The notes: generated by a model not told the origin, from the sequence alone. Shown: positions 30,407 to 43,451, counted from the stretch's first letter. The stretch: DNA of 64,000 bases from Artocarpus heterophyllus (GCA_025403435.1 CM046348.1:32918052-32982051), one strand, 5' to 3'. Numbers and translations: made by a program.

Positions 30407-33379
30407 TTCCCCTCCTCTTGAGAGGGATTTGTCCTCAAATCATCGCCTGCATGAAAGGGACTTAGGTCAGAAATATTAAAGGAGGCACTTACACCATACT
30501 CACCTGGCAAGTCTAGCTTGTGTACATTATCATTGATCCTTTCAAGAATTTGAAAAGGACCATCCCCTCTAGGCAACAGCTTGGATTTCCTTTATTCCAG
30601 AAACTGTTCCTTGCGTAAGTGCAACCACACCCAATCGCCAGGCTCGAAGATGAGCTGGTGACACTCTTTGTTGGCTTGTTCAGCATATTGTTTAGTCCTT
30701 TGCTCAATGTTGAGTCTTGCCTTCTTGTGTATCTGCATAACAAGGTCAGCTTTTCTTTTTCCATCTAAATTCACAAGCTCAGACAAAGGTAATGGCATTA
30801 AATCCAAAGGAGTTAAAGGATTAAAACCATAAACAATTTCAAACGGTGAAAATTGAGTAGCAGAATGAACAGATCGATTATAAGCAAACTCAACATGTGG
30901 TAAACACTCCTCCCATGTTTTGATGTTCTTTTTAATGACAGCCTGCAACAAAGTAGATAGGGTTCTATTCACAACTTCTGTTTGACCATCGATTTGAGGG
31001 TGACAAGTAGTCGAAAACAATAGCTTAGTCCCTAACTTAGCCCACAAAGTCTTCCAAAAGTAGCTTAAGAACTTGGTGTCCCTATCAGAAATAATTGTCC
31101 TAGGCATACCATGAAGTCTCACAATTTCCCTAAAGAACAAATCAGCAACATTGGAAGCATCATCTGTCTTGTGGCATGGAATAAAATGGGCCATCTTGGA
31201 AAACCTATCCACGACCACAAATATCGAGTCTCTTCCCCGTTTAGACCTAGGCAATACTAACACAAAATCCATCAAAATATCAATCCAGGGTTCACTAGGT
31301 ATTGGTAAAGGGGTGTATAAACTGTGGGGCTGCACTCTTGATTTAGCCTGCCTACAAGTTACACATCTACCACAAAGCCTCTCAACATCTCGTTTCATAT
31401 GTGGCCAATAGAAGTGTTCCTGCAATACAGCCAAAGTCTTCATTACTCCAAAATGTCCCATTAATCCTCCCCCATGGGATTCTCTCACTAGCAAATCTCT
31501 TAATGAACAATTAGGCACACATAATTTATTCTCCCGAAACAAGTATCCCTCATGCCTAAAGTACTTACCACTTGCAAATCTCTCACAAGCTTGATACTCA
31601 ATACTAAAGTCATGGTCATCAGCATATAACTCTTTAATGTGTTCAAAACCCAGTAGTTTAGCATTAAGAGTTGAGATTAAGACATACCTGCGAGAAAGTG
31701 CATCGGCAACGACGTTTTCCTTACCTTGCTTGTAGCGAATGACATACGGAAACGTCTCTATGAATTCTACCCAACGAGCATGCCTCTTGTTCAGCTTGTG
31801 CTGGCCCTTCAAGTGTTTCAGGGACTCATGATCGGGGTGAATCACGAACTCCTTAGGCCATAGGTAGTGCTGCCACGTCTCTAATGCCCGAACCAATGCA
31901 TACATCTCTTTATCATAAGTTGGGTAATTAAGAGTTGCCCCATTCAGCTTCTCACTGAAATATGCTACTGGTCTCCCTTCCTACATTAAAACAACGCTAA
32001 TTCCAACACCTGAAGAATCACATTCAATCTCAAAAGTTTTGAAAAAATTAGATAAAGATAACAATGGAGCATTAGTCAACTTCTCCTTGATTAACTGAAA
32101 TGCCTTTTCTTGCTCTTCTCCCCATCTAAACCCAACGTTCTTCTTGATCACTTCAGTCAGTGGTGCAGCTATAGTATTGAAATCTTTCACAAACTGCTAG
32201 TAGAAACTAGCAAGTCCATGAAAATTCCGTACGGTTCCCACACTAGTTGGACTCGGCCACTCTGGATGGCTCGTACCTTTTCTTTATCAAACTGTATACC
32301 TTGAGCACTAACAACAAAACCAAGAAACACAAGCTTATCTGTGCAAAAGGTACACTTCTTGAGGTTAGCATACAACTTCTCCTTTCAAAGCACATCCAAA
32401 ACAGATTTTAAATGCACTACATGTTGGTCCATGTCTTTGCTATAAATGAGTATATCATCAAAATACACAACAACAAACCTGCCAATAAATGCATGTAATA
32501 CATGATTCATTAAATGCATAAATGTACTTGGAGCATTAGTTAAACCAAATGGCATTACTAACCACTCATACAGTCCATATTTTGTCTTAAAGGCAGTTTT
32601 CCATTCATCACCCTCTTTCATGCGTATTTGATGGTATCCACTTTTCAAATCAATTTTTGAGAACACAGAAGCACCATGCAGTTCATCCAACATATCATCT
32701 AAATGAGGAATAGGATGGCGATACTTTACCATGATATTGTTAATGGTTCTGCAATCTACGCAAATCCTCCATATCCCATCCTTCTTAGGCATGAGTAAGA
32801 CTGGAACGGTGCACGGGCTCATACTTTCTCTCACGTACCCCTTTTTCATCAACTCACTGACCTGCCTTTGAAGCTCTTTTGTCTCCTCAGGGTTGCTTCT
32901 ATAAGCTGGTCGGTTTGGAATGGAAGCGCCAGGTACAAAATCAATATGATGTTCTATTCCCCGTATTGACGGAAAACTATCAGGCACCTCATCCGGAAAT
33001 ACATCCTCGAACTCCTACAACAGAGAAACAACAGAACTAGGTAATGCAGGGTCAAGTTCATTAGTGTTTAAGAACGCCTCTTTGTACAAAAGTACAATCA
33101 TTGGCTTATTTGAAAACAACGCCCTTTTAATCTCACCGCCTCTTGCATAGAAGTTTGTTTTTCTCTCTAGTTTCTCTCATTGGCTGATTGTGAATTTTTT
33201 TCAGTCCTCTCAATTTTCTCTCCCTTGCTCTCTTTGCTCTCCTTTTTCTCGGCCATCTCTTCCTTTTTTCTCTCACTGGTTGAACTCTCTCTCTGCACTC
33301 CCACTCTTGATTTTTCTCCACTCATCATTTTCTTTTTATCACTTTCTCTCTGTAAGCTCACTTGGTGTTCATAGACCTA
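30407..33379 (-). pseudogene. Element G pol (RT, RNase H, integrase), stopped
   Basis: Whole pol is recognisable. The longest open piece (31905-30592, 437 codons) holds the RNase H end, integrase zinc finger (LCGRCVTC) and catalytic triad. RT with YFDD is in 32987-32385. Breaks: CAG to TAG near 31,981, a changed YRR near 32,190, a stop near 32,385, CAG to TAG near 33,016 and CAA to TAA near 30,592. F1b-type RT (KYGLY, YSKDMDQ). It could at most supply partial proteins. Confidence 0.85.
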
Positions 33380-35015
33380 TTTTGGTGTCAACGGAACAAG
33401 AGTGATCGTTTTTTGATTGTGAACAAATGAGTTCTTATTGGTGAAACCATCATGCCTAACTCGCCGATCAAATTGCCATGGTCTGCCTAATAACAAGTGC
33501 CCAGCTTGCATCGAAACCACATCGCACAAAACTTCATCTTCATATCTTCCAATGCAAAAAGAAACTAACACTTGCTTATGCACCTTTACCTCACCATTAT
33601 CATTTAACCATTGCAATTTATATGGTTGAGGATTCTTAATTGTTGGCAGCTCTAACTTCTCTACCATGGTTGTGCTAGCAACATTAGTACAACTCCCACC
33701 ATCAATAATCACACTACATACCTTGTTTTGGACGTGGCACCTAGTGTGGAAGATGTTTTCCCGTTGCACCTCTTCATCTTCTTCTTTGGCTCGCACACTT
33801 AAAGCTCTCCTTGTAACCAACAATTCTCCTTGGACAGCGTACTACTCATCGTCGGCATCCTCTAATGAAGGCATAGAATCATTGTCTGAATCCTCGTCGG
33901 TTTCAATCTCTCCATTGTCCCACATCACCAAAGCTCGTTTGTTCGGACATTGGCTTGCTATGTGACCACACTGCCTTGACATTTAAAACATTTAATATCA
34001 CAATTTGGAGTAGTGGAAGAATCGGATTTACCTTGATTCCCATGGCTGGCCACCTCTTGTTTTTGCTCGGTCTTTGGCTTAGTGTTGGGATGCATCTCAT
34101 CCTTCTTCCATTGGTTCATTTTCCAAGTGGATGTACTCGGTTTTGGCTAGGGCGTGTGTTACTGACCCTCCTCATAAGTTGATTCTCAATTTTAATAGCC
34201 ATGTGCACCATGTCCTCCAACTCCACATAATGTTGTAACTCAACGGCATTGTGAATATCTTGGTTCAAGCCTGCCAAAAACCTTGCCATTGTATCCTCCC
34301 GATCCTCCTCTATATTTGCCTGAATCATCATAACCTCCATCTCCTTATAGTACTCCTCCACACTTCGGTTGCCTTGCTTAAGATTTTGTAGTTTGTTGTA
34401 CAACTCCCGATAGTAGTAAGTTGGTACAAATCGCTTCCTCATCACGGTCTTCATTTCTTCCCATTACTCAATACATCGCTCTCTATTTCGTTTCCTATTT
34501 ATAACAAGCTGATCCCACCAAGTAATAACATAATCAAAAAATTCAATTACAGCCAGTTTTACCTTTTTTGCCTCGGAATAGTTTTGGCAGTCAAAGACGA
34601 ACTCCATTTTCTTCTCCCATTCTAGGTATGCTTCTGGATTGGATTTGCCTTGAAATGATGGTTTCTTCATTTTTATGCCTCTCAAACTATCATTTTCCTG
34701 TTTCCTAACTCCTCTATCCCGTCTAAATCTTCGTTGACTACCCGCTGAATCTTCTTCTTCGTCAAACTCTTCCCCATCAATCCTGTAGTAGTCATCAACC
34801 TCTCCTCTAACCGGAACCCTTTCCCGCCTACACGCATGAGGAACATGTTGTGGCTATTCCACACGTGCGTTTTCTATCCGATCAATCCTCTCATGAAGCT
34901 GTCCTAACTCTCCCCTCAACAATCGCCTCAGCTCCCCTGTCATCGCTTCCATAAGAAGTTTTGGATTTGCTGCACCCGAGGTACCCTTAATAGTGTTCTT
35001 GTTGTTGTTTGACAT
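33380..35015 (-). pseudogene. Element G gag-protease, stopped
   Basis: ATG at 35015-35013. The Gag domain is in 34685-34464 and 34454-34116. The protease with IIDGGS is in 33823-33377, which ends at the recurrent amber codon 33379-33377. Frameshifts lie near 33,970 (in the CCHC knuckle) and 34,100, and stops near 34,465 and 34,857. The knuckle is disrupted by an inserted base. Confidence 0.82.
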
Positions 35016-35622
35016 TTTTTTTTTTTGCAAAACAAAATGAGAAACAATGTAAAGGACCTTACCACACTCCCTTACGTGTTTCACTTGTGAAATGGTTCAC
35101 TCAATTTCACTCATGTTTACACTCAATACTTTCGGCTTTTGTCCACTCTAATGCTCTCGCCTCTTTGCCTTTTTCCACTCATTAATTCTCACTTAGTTCC
35201 TACAAAACTAGTCAAATCAATATCAAAATTTCCTTGACAATTCACAAATAGATTACCAAGGAGGCTCATATTGGAAACAAGACTATAACAGGAACAAATA
35301 ATTTAGGCTTTCAGAAATCACACCCAAAAGGAACGAAATTTGAGCAAAAATTTTTGGTCTATTCAGGGAATTCAATTTCGGGTTCCTTAAATGATGAATA
35401 ACAAGAATCTGAAAAAAAAAAAAATAAGGAAGGTTTCCAGACGTGTTTTTTTTTTCTTCTTTTCCTTTTTTTTTTATTTCCTTTCTTTCTTTTCTTTTTG
35501 GATCTTTTTTTGTGTTTAAACCGACTTTGATAGTGGAAATCTAAACTCACGAATAACTGAAACAAACATAAAGTAAAAGAATGGATAAGCAAAACCTGAT
35601 TAGAACCTCGCTCTGATACCAA
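35016..35622 (-). other. Leader and primer site of element G
   Basis: F1 leader on the minus strand with T-rich tracts near 35,415-35,515 (plus view) and the primer-site complement at 35611-35620. One or two bases are missing between primer site and LTR. No gene. Confidence 0.75.
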
Positions 35623-36389
35623 TGATATGAACCTCGCCAAGAACTGACGCGACCCTAACCAAAATTTGTCTCCAAGATCAATTTTGCTAATCGGTTTTGA
35701 ATGGAACCGCTACCCAATGCCTAACAAGAAGCAAGAACCTTGGTATGTGAGGACGCCACAATCAGCTATGGATGGACTGATTGATAAGTCTATGAACGCC
35801 ACAGAATTTTTCGATAAGTTCGAATAGTTCATTTAAGAACCAAAGAGAATTAAACCTCAAATTGTGTGTTAAAACTTATCCTCCATTGAATGAAATTCAT
35901 TACAATTTATAGTGGTTCCCTTATGCGAATTTTCAGCTCCTAATTGTCCATAGAATTTCAGGCAAATCAATTACCAAAACGTCTAATCTAAAGCAAATAA
36001 GGTAAGTTCCCTTAATGGCTTAAAAACCTTACAATAATAGAAATAAAACAAACGTATGTTTCTAAAAGAAAAAGGAAACTAGACATTAAAAGGTAAATAG
36101 CTGATTCTTCTTGCCACTTGTCGCCTCAAAACGGGAAAGTAACTGAAATGAAAAGTACTCGGTCCCTTCTAGAACTTGAATCATGCATTTGTTGGTCTGG
36201 ATGTCACATGCAATTCCCTCAATGGGCCTCCATGCAATAGCTTGAGCCCAAGTTGCTTGAATCAGCCCAATAAGTGTTTCTTTGAACTTCTTCGCACGAG
36301 CTCTCATAACCGGACCAATGGGAACTTGAATTGGATCTGAATATGTCTCATCCCACGTGCTCTTGCTTGTGCTAACGATGTCCTCATCA
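35623..36389 (-). repeat. Element G 5' LTR (family 1b)
   Basis: Full F1b LTR, single 51-bp unit, ending (plus view) TCCTCATCA and joined directly to the truncated TRIM LTR. Confidence 0.88.
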
Positions 36390-36725
36390 TTACCCACCTA
36401 ACTCCACCCCAAAAGCTAGCTCGTGAATGGAGGATTGTGAACCCATATATATAACATCCAAGACCACCCTCTCTAACCAATGTGGGACACATCATTCCCG
36501 ACCCCTTTAGACTGCATGTCCTCATGCCAACTCTGTCGTTAACCCACACGAGCGACAGGGAACCTTTGTACATGTGCCCACCGACTAGCAGAGGTTCGGC
36601 TCTGATACCATATGATATGAACCCACTTAACTCCACCCCAAAAGCTAGCTCATGAGCGGAGGATTGTGAACCCATATATATAACATCCAAGACGGCACCC
36701 TTTCTAACCGATGTGGGACACATCA
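36390..36725 (-). mobile_element. TRIM element, nearly complete
   Basis: Minus strand: LTR 36725-36613 (113 bp, TGATGTGTCC to TTCATATCA), primer site complement GCTCTGATACCA at 36599-36610, a short internal region, and a second LTR 36494-36390 that lacks its terminal bases at the join with element G. The LTR contains a TATATATA promoter-like core. Non-coding; depends on another element's enzymes. Confidence 0.85.
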
Positions 36726-37406
36726 GAAAGTCCGTTTCATAAGTCAATTGAACACCACAAGGAATCCTTGATAAGTTTGGAAAAGTTTCTTTAAGAACTC
36801 AAGAAGAATAACTTTCAATATGAATGAACATCAAAACTGAATTGCATAATCTAAAAGATGGCCTTATATGGCTGAAAATCAAATAGGGTTTATTTTTAAA
36901 TGTAAAATTCCTATTCTACCATTAATGAAAGAAACGCCTAAATAACGCCCTAGGATGGGATTATTTAACTCAAGATTCCTTCCTCCTATTCATGCCTATA
37001 ATAAAATCTAAATGAAGATTCTAAATTTCAAATTCTGTAACTACAACTTAAACTAAAATAAGATTACAAAGAATTCAAATCTTGAATCTTGAATCTTGAA
37101 TCTCAACTTGATTCTTTGCTGGACACACCACTCCTACTTGTGTATGTGTATGGAATGAACATGCATGTTGCCATGAAAGGACTCAATGTGCATGTACGGC
37201 TGATTGGCTCCCTTCTAGCTCTACTTTGATGAGTAAAACAAGCCTTTGTTCACCCTCAATAGTGAATACACTCTCTTCTTGTTGTAGAACTCTCCGGACT
37301 AGGTTATTCAGCGCTTCTTTGAATCTTTTAGCTTGAGCCCTCATCACCGGACCAACTGGAACTTGAATCAGATCATGAAAATTCCTTGCAGCCTTGATGT
37401 CCTCAT
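36726..37406 (-). repeat. Family-4 LTR, main part (element H 3' LTR)
   Basis: Begins with the GAAAG duplication, continues the LTR piece at 29490-29639 and ends with the complement of TGATGAGGAC at 37406. A polypurine-tract complement (TTCCCCCGTCTTG) follows. It shares only short blocks with the F1 LTR. The encoded tail (GPVMRAQAKRF) shows the same LTR-overlapping integrase design. Confidence 0.78.
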
Positions 37407-39961
37407 CATTCCCCCGTCTTGAGAAGGATTTGTCCTCAAATCAACACCTACATCAAAAAGACTAGTCAGAAACATTAAAACTAGTGTTAACATTGTACTC
37501 ACTCGATAAATCAAGTCTGTAGGCATTGTCATTGATCTGTTCTAGCACTTGAAAAGGACCATCTCCTTGGGGCAACAATTTAGAATGTCTTTGTGCTGGA
37601 AATCATTCTTTCCTAATGTGTAACCACACCCAATCACAGGGCTCAAAAACCATCCTTTGACGTCCCTTGTTAGCTTGCTTGATGTATTGTTTGGTTCTCC
37701 TCTCTATGTTGAGCCGTGCCCTCTCATAGAGTTGTTTCACAAGTTCTACCTTCTTCTTACCATCTAAGTTCACATGCTCAGAAACAGGTAAAGGTGTTAA
37801 ATCCAAAGGAGTTAAAGGATTAAAACCATAAACAATTTCAAACAGTGACAACTTAGTAGCAGAATGAATGGTACGATTATAAGCAAACTCAACATGTGGT
37901 AGACAATCCTCCCAGGTCTTAATGTTCTTACTAATGACAACCCTTAACAAAGGGGATAAAGTCCTATTAATTACATCTGTCTGACCATTAGTTTGAGGAT
38001 GACAAGTAGTAGAAAACAAAAGTTTCATTACTAGTTTTCCCCATAATGTTTTCCGAAAGTAACTCAAGAACTTAAAATCCTAATATGAAACGATTGTCCT
38101 AGGCATACCATGTAACCGTACAATCTCTCTAAAGAACAAATCTGCAACATGAGAAGCATCATCAGTCTTATGACAAGGGATAAAATGAGCCATCTTAGAA
38201 AAACGATCTACAACCACAAAGATTATGGGGAACTAGGAATAGGTAAACCCAAGACTCCTAGGTAAACCCAAAACAAAGTCCATTGAAATATCAATCCATG
38301 GTGAACTAGGAATAGGTAAGGGCATGTAAAGACTATTCGATTGAATCCTTGATTTAGCTTGCCTATAGGTGACACATCTACCACCAATTCTCTCAGTATC
38401 CCATTTCACTTGTGGGCAATAAAAGTGCTCCTGCAAAATAGCTAGAGTTTTTGCGACTCCAAAGTGTCCCATTAACCCTCCATCGAGGGATTCCTGAACT
38501 AACAAGTCTCTCAATGAACAATTAAGCACATACAACTTATTTTCTCTAAACAAGAAGCCCTCATGCCTATAGAACTTACCTTCTGTAGATTTTTCACAAG
38601 GTCTATGAATCTCCCCAAAGTCATGATCATCAAGATAAAAGTTCCTTAATGTGCTCAAAACCAAGGAACTTAGCATCAAGAGTAGAGATAAAGGCATACC
38701 TGCGTGAAAGTGCATCCACAACTACATTTTCCTTACCTTGTGTACATCGAATGGCATAGGGAAAAGTCTCAATGAATCTAACCCATCGAGCATGTCCTTG
38801 TTCAACTTGTGTTGACCTTTCAAATGCTTCAAGGATTCATAATTTGTACAAATCACAAACTCCTTTGGCAACAAGTAGTGTTGTCATGTCTCCAAAGCTC
38901 GAACCAATGCGTACAACTCTTTGTCAAAAGTGGGGCAGTTAAGTGTAGCCCCGCTTGGGTTCTCTCTAAAGTACGTAAGTGGTCTTCCATCTTGCATAAG
39001 AACAGCGCCTATATCTGCACCAGAAGCATCACATTCAATGTCAAATGTTTTAGAAAAATTAGGTAGAGCAAGTAAAGGAGCATGAGTAAGCTTATGTTTA
39101 ATGAGCTAAAACGTCTTCTCTTGTTCTTCACCCTATTTGAATGCAACGTTCTTCTTGATAACTTAGGTAAGCGGTGCAACGATGGTGCTAAAATCTTTCA
39201 CAAACCTCCTATAGAAACTAGTAAGTCCATGAAAACTTCTAACATCACCTATACTAGAGGGGGTCGGCCAATCTTGGATGGCTTTCATCTTTGCTTCATT
39301 AGCCTCAATACCTTTAGCTCTCACAATAAAACTTATAAAAACAAGCTTATCGGTGCAGAAAGTACACTTTTTGAGGTTAGCATATAACTTCTCCTTTTTA
39401 AGCACATCCAAAACCGAACGCAAATGTGAAATATGTTCATGCAAACTCTCGTTGTAAATTAGAATATCATCAAAATACACAACAAAGAATTTACCAAAGA
39501 AAGCACGCAAAACATGATTCATTAAATGCATGAAAGTGCTAGGTTCATTAGTTAATCCAAACGGCATAACTAACCACTCATCAACCCATAATTAGTTTTA
39601 AATGCCGTCTTCCATTCATCTCCTTCTTTCATTCATATTTGATGATACCCATAAGATCAATCTTAGAAAACACACAAGAACCATGCAGCTCATCTAACAT
39701 ATCATCCAAGCAAGGAATAGGGTGGTGATATTTTATCGTTATGTTGTTGATGGCTTTGCAATCAGCACACATTCTCCAAGTCCCATCCATCTTAGGCACT
39801 AGAATCACCGAAACTGCACAAGGACTCATGCTTTCTCTCACGCACCTTTTCTTCATCAAATCTTTGACTTGCCTTTGAAGCTCCTTTGTCTCTTCCAGGT
39901 TGCTCCTATATGCTAGTCGATTTGGAATTGATGCACCGGGCACAAAATCAATTTGATGTTC
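37407..39961 (-). pseudogene. Element H RT-RNase H-integrase
   Basis: Pieces: RT start 39979-39629 ([20 protein letters not shown]); RT core with YFDD 39567-39163; RNase H around 39,050-38,750; integrase zinc finger and start of the core 38721-38233; integrase core end ([10 protein letters not shown]) and C-terminus 38067-37603. Frameshifts or deletions separate all of them, and a short piece of the [13 protein letters not shown] region near 38,230-38,290 is duplicated. Sequence differs from F1 and F2 throughout ([18 protein letters not shown]). Not functional. Confidence 0.83.
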
Positions 39962-40761
39962 TGATACGAACCACGCCAAGAACTGACGCGACCCTAACCG
40001 AAGTTGGTTTCTAAGATCAAATTTCTAACCGGTTTTGATTGGAACCGCGACCCGATGCCCAACAAGAAGCTCGAACCTTGGTAAGTAAGGACGCCACAAT
40101 CAGCTATGGAGAGACCGATTGATAAGTCTTGGTATGTGAGGAGGCCACAATCAGCTATGGATGGACTAATTGATAAGTCTATGAACGCCATGGAAATTTC
40201 CGATAAGTTTGAATAGTTCGTTTAGGAACTAAAGAGAATTAAACCTCAAAATTATGTGTTATTACTCGTATCCAATTGATTGAAATTCGTTACAATATAT
40301 AGGGGTTCCTATGCGAATTTTCAGCCCCTAATTCCCATGGAATTTCGGCAAATCAATTACCAAATCACCTAATCCAAAGCAAATAAGCTAAGTGTCCTTA
40401 ATGGCTTAAAAACTTTACAATAATAGAAATGAACAAACGAAAATAAAGGAAACTAGACATTAAACAGGTCATAAGCTGATTCTTCTTGCCATGTGCCGCC
40501 TCAAAACGGGAAAGTAACTGAAATGGAAATTACTCAATCCCTTCTAGAGCTTGAATCACGCATTTGTTGGTTTGATTTTCGCTTGCAATTCCCTCAATGG
40601 GCCTCCATGCAATGGCTTGAGCCCAAGTTGCTTGAATCAGCCCAATAAGCGTTTCTTTAAACTTCTTCGCACGAGCTCTCGTAACCGGACCAATGGGAAC
40701 TTGAATTGGATCTGAATAAGTCTCCCACGTGCTCTTGCTTGTGCTAACGATGTCCTCATCA
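39962..40761 (-). repeat. Solo LTR, family 1a
   Basis: An 800-bp F1a LTR (with 51-bp duplication) sits alone inside the RT start of element H, whose code GLPP...EHQID continues on both sides. Solo LTRs arise by recombination between the two LTRs of an element. The flanking match is only TTC (3 bp), so the target duplication is imperfect, and TTCCCCTCCTCT next to it may be a leftover polypurine tract. Confidence 0.82.
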
Positions 40762-41622
40762 TTCCCCTCCTCTAGTAGGTGGTAAACCATGTGGTAACTC
40801 CTCAGGAAACACATCCTTGAACTACTCCAAAAGAGGAACAACAACACTAGGCAAAGAAGAGTCAAGTTTGTCAGTATTTAAAAGGGTCTCTTTGTACATG
40901 AGTACAACCATTGGCCGTTTTAAAAGCAATGCTTACTTAACCTCACTTGTTTTTGCATAGAAATTTCTTTGTTTTCTCTCTGATTTTACCTGTTTGGCTG
41001 AACTCTTCTCTCTCTTTTCTTCCTCATCGGATTTGGGCTTTCTCTCTTCTTTTCTATCTTTGGCCGTGTGTTTCTCTCTCCCCTCACCCTCACTATGCAC
41101 GGCCTCAATCTTCTTTTCACTCTCTTTCTTTTGCTCTCTCAAATTATCTTGATCTCTTGGTTTCTTTTGTTCACTCAATTTTTATAATCTTACTTGATCC
41201 TCAAAGACTTGTTTTGGCGTCATCGGAACTAGGGTGATTGTCCATTGATTGAACAAGAATGAGTACTTGTTGGTGAAGCCATCATGCTGCACATGTCGAT
41301 CAAATTGCCACGGTCTTCCTAACAGGAGATGTCTAGCTTGCATCGACACCACATCGCATAATATTTCATCTTCATATTTACCAATCCGAAATGGTAAGAC
41401 CACCTGCTCTGTAACCCTCACTTCACCACTATCATTCAACCATTGCAGCTTGTATGGTCGAGGGTGCTTAATTGTTGTAAGCCCTAGCTTTTCCACCATG
41501 GACCTGCTTGAATGCAACTACCACCACCTATAATAACACTACATACCTTGTCTTTAACATGGCATTGAGTGTGAAAGATGTTCTCCCACTATACTTCTTC
41601 TTCCTCTTCTTTAGCATGCAAG
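40762..41622 (-). pseudogene. Element H protease end and linker
   Basis: Minus strand: protease C-terminal part 41517-41182 ([24 protein letters not shown]), the charged Lys/Glu linker 41178-40933, and the start of RT before the solo LTR. The active-site Asp region near 41,520-41,540 is frameshifted. The site of the recurrent amber codon reads CAG. Ends abruptly at 41622 against F2 leader sequence on the other strand. Confidence 0.8.
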
Positions 41623-42352
41623 CTTTGTTGTTTGTGTAATTTCAAAAGAACCGAAACGGAGAATAAATGAGTAAAAAAAAAAAAGGCAAGAGTGGTGAGA
41701 ACATTCAAGGGTAAAAGCCAATTATTCGAGTGAAACACGAGTGAACTGAGTAACCAAGTGATAGAGTGAAACACGTAAGGGAGAGAAGTGAGGTCCTTTA
41801 TTATCTAACGTTGTTTTGCAGGTTTAAAAAAAATGAATCCGAATCAAGAAAGAGATGCCTAAGATGACCTTCCACAACAAAACGTTCCAAATCTTCAGTT
41901 GCAATCATTAATGAGGCAAATGGAACGGTTGTTGACGCGAGTACTAGAGCCCATTCAGGAGAGATTAGATGAGGTTGATACCAGAACACGTAATAGGCAG
42001 CCACAAAACATGCAAAAGAGGTGGAGGGGTGGATGTAATTAGAAGAGTTGGAGGAACCACCGATAAATAGGGGCAGATTTAGGCGTGGAAATGGGAATAG
42101 AGAAGCTAGGGACCCGGAAGACAATAATATGGGAGGTATTAAAATGAAGATTCCACCATTCCAAGGGAAAAATGACCCCGAAGCTTGCCTAGAGTGGGAT
42201 AAGAAATTGGAGCTAGTGTTCGATTGTCATAAGTACTCAGAGATAAAGAAATTTAAGCATACTGCAATTGAGTTCATCGACTATACGATTGTATGTTGGT
42301 GACTCGATGAGCCCTTAGTGTGCAAGCCAAAGAGGAAGAAGAAGAGCAACGC
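41623..42352 (+). pseudogene. Family-2 leader and gag fragment with deletion
   Basis: Plus-strand F2 leader, gag ATG at 41834 (MNPNQERDA) with an early TAA, a deletion near 42,035, and the Gag core at 42048-42300 (GGIKMKIPPFQGK). It then jumps to the region before the protease ([12 protein letters not shown] in another frame) and stops at copia sequence. The frame is shifted and it cannot make Gag. Confidence 0.8.
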
Positions 42353-42636
42353 CGCCACATACTCAGCCCCCATCGTTGAATCTGAAGTGCAATCTGGCTT
42401 CGCACTTCTCCAACTGATGGCACCGCCGCCCAGAGTAAACACGAACCCCGAAGTCGATTTCTTAGAATCCAAACAAGATTGAAAATCTGAGTCAGTGTAT
42501 CCTAGAGGAGTCAGGTCCCCACCTGAATGCACAAGCATATACCCTCAAGTCCTTCTCAGGTACTTGAAAATATGCTTTACTACAACCCAATGGTTCGGTC
42601 ATGGATCCATAACATCTGGTCGTGTGCAAAGCATGG
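42353..42636 (-). pseudogene. Ty1/copia RNase H fragment (element J, downstream part)
   Basis: Minus-strand reading gives LGYTDSDFQ, KSTSGFVF, LGGGAISWRS and MGAEYVAA, typical of copia RNase H. One stop lies in the segment before it. It is continuous with 56321-57048 once element I and its CATGG duplication are removed. Confidence 0.88.
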
Positions 42637-43435
42637 TGATGGAGACTTAGGGAGCTCAAATGCATGGAAGGTGGTTGACCCAATACAAATTCCTATTGGA
42701 CCAATCACAAGAGCCCGAGCTAAGAAATTCAAGGAAGCACTAAATGGGCTGATTCATGAAATCTGGAATCAAGAAAATTTGTGCAAACCCATTGACCCAG
42801 GCCCACGCCAACCACAACGGTGCGTCAATTTGATCCAAGTTCTAGAAGAATCCGGATGAGTCAAGCCTGACTGAAATCAGCACAAATTTTGCAAGATCAA
42901 GTCAATGGAAGACTTTCGGAAACCTTCTCATTTTGGTACACGCGGCTAATCATTTATGCAAATTGTTGACGAGGATTAATTGCACTTTTCGTTTATTGTT
43001 GGGCGTGTAAATGGCTGAAAATCAGCCATTAAAGACTTTCCTTTCTTCTGGTTTTTATTTTAGGCTTAGTAATTATGTTTGAATTTGTCAACTTTTCTTT
43101 TTTTGGGCAACACTTTGTAATTTTGGCCTATAATAGGCGTTCCCAAGGTTAATGGGGGGACATGAATAAATGAATGGTTTATTTTCTGAGAGAAATAATT
43201 CTTTCTTTGGTTCTTTGACGAACTGCACGAACTCTTCGGATCAATCCGAGCGTTCTACCCCCGACTTATCAATCAGGCTGTCCATCCTTGATTGTGGCGT
43301 CTTCGATATACCAAGGTTCTTGCTTCGATATAAGCAACGGGTCGCGGTGATTTCCATCCAAATCTGAGTAGAAACGGTCTTGGTTCCTTCTTATTGATAA
43401 CGGGTTTCGTCAGTATATTGGCGAGGTTCTTATCA
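42637..43435 (+). repeat. Element I 5' LTR (family 2)
   Basis: TGATGGAGAC to TTCTTATCA. Opens with an integrase-tail reading frame (42,637-42,859) as in the 3' LTR. The TATA site has lost one A (TATAATAG near 43,130), which may weaken the promoter. Confidence 0.93.
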
Positions 43436-43437
43436 TT

Positions 43438-43451
43438 TGGTATCAGTAGCC
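43438..43451 (+). other. Primer binding site, element I
   Basis: TGGTATCAGTAGCC, the tRNA-iMet site with one inserted T, two bases after the LTR. Confidence 0.8.

Larger units (their letters stand above)
29640..36725 (-). mobile_element. Composite insertion: TRIM + element G (family 1b)
   Basis: On the minus strand: TRIM LTR, primer site, TRIM body and a second TRIM LTR lacking its last 13 bp or so (36725 to 36390). This is followed without a gap by a complete F1b element G (LTR 36389-35623, gag-pol, LTR 30406-29640). GAAAG lies at 29635-29639 and again at 36726-36730, on the outside of the whole composite and not around G or the TRIM alone. Removing it restores a collinear F4 LTR. It thus appears to have entered as one unit. 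Confidence 0.78.
37407..41622 (-). mobile_element. Element H internal region (family 4 gypsy element)
   Basis: Minus-strand pol and part of the protease of a fourth, older gypsy family, joined to the split F4 LTR. Truncated at 41622, so gag, leader and 5' LTR are missing. Interrupted by a solo F1a LTR at 39962-40761. Confidence 0.82.

Noticed and set aside
39962..40775. Full-length element remnant rather than solo LTR
   Set aside because: Element H coding resumes on both sides and only 12 bp resembling a polypurine tract is left, so a solo LTR is the simpler reading.
41770..41833. Possible mini-intron before family-2 gag (GTGAGG ... CTAAC ... TTTTGCAG)
   Set aside because: The interval between donor-like and acceptor-like sites is only about 35 bp, well below plant intron size, and F1 copies lack the acceptor.
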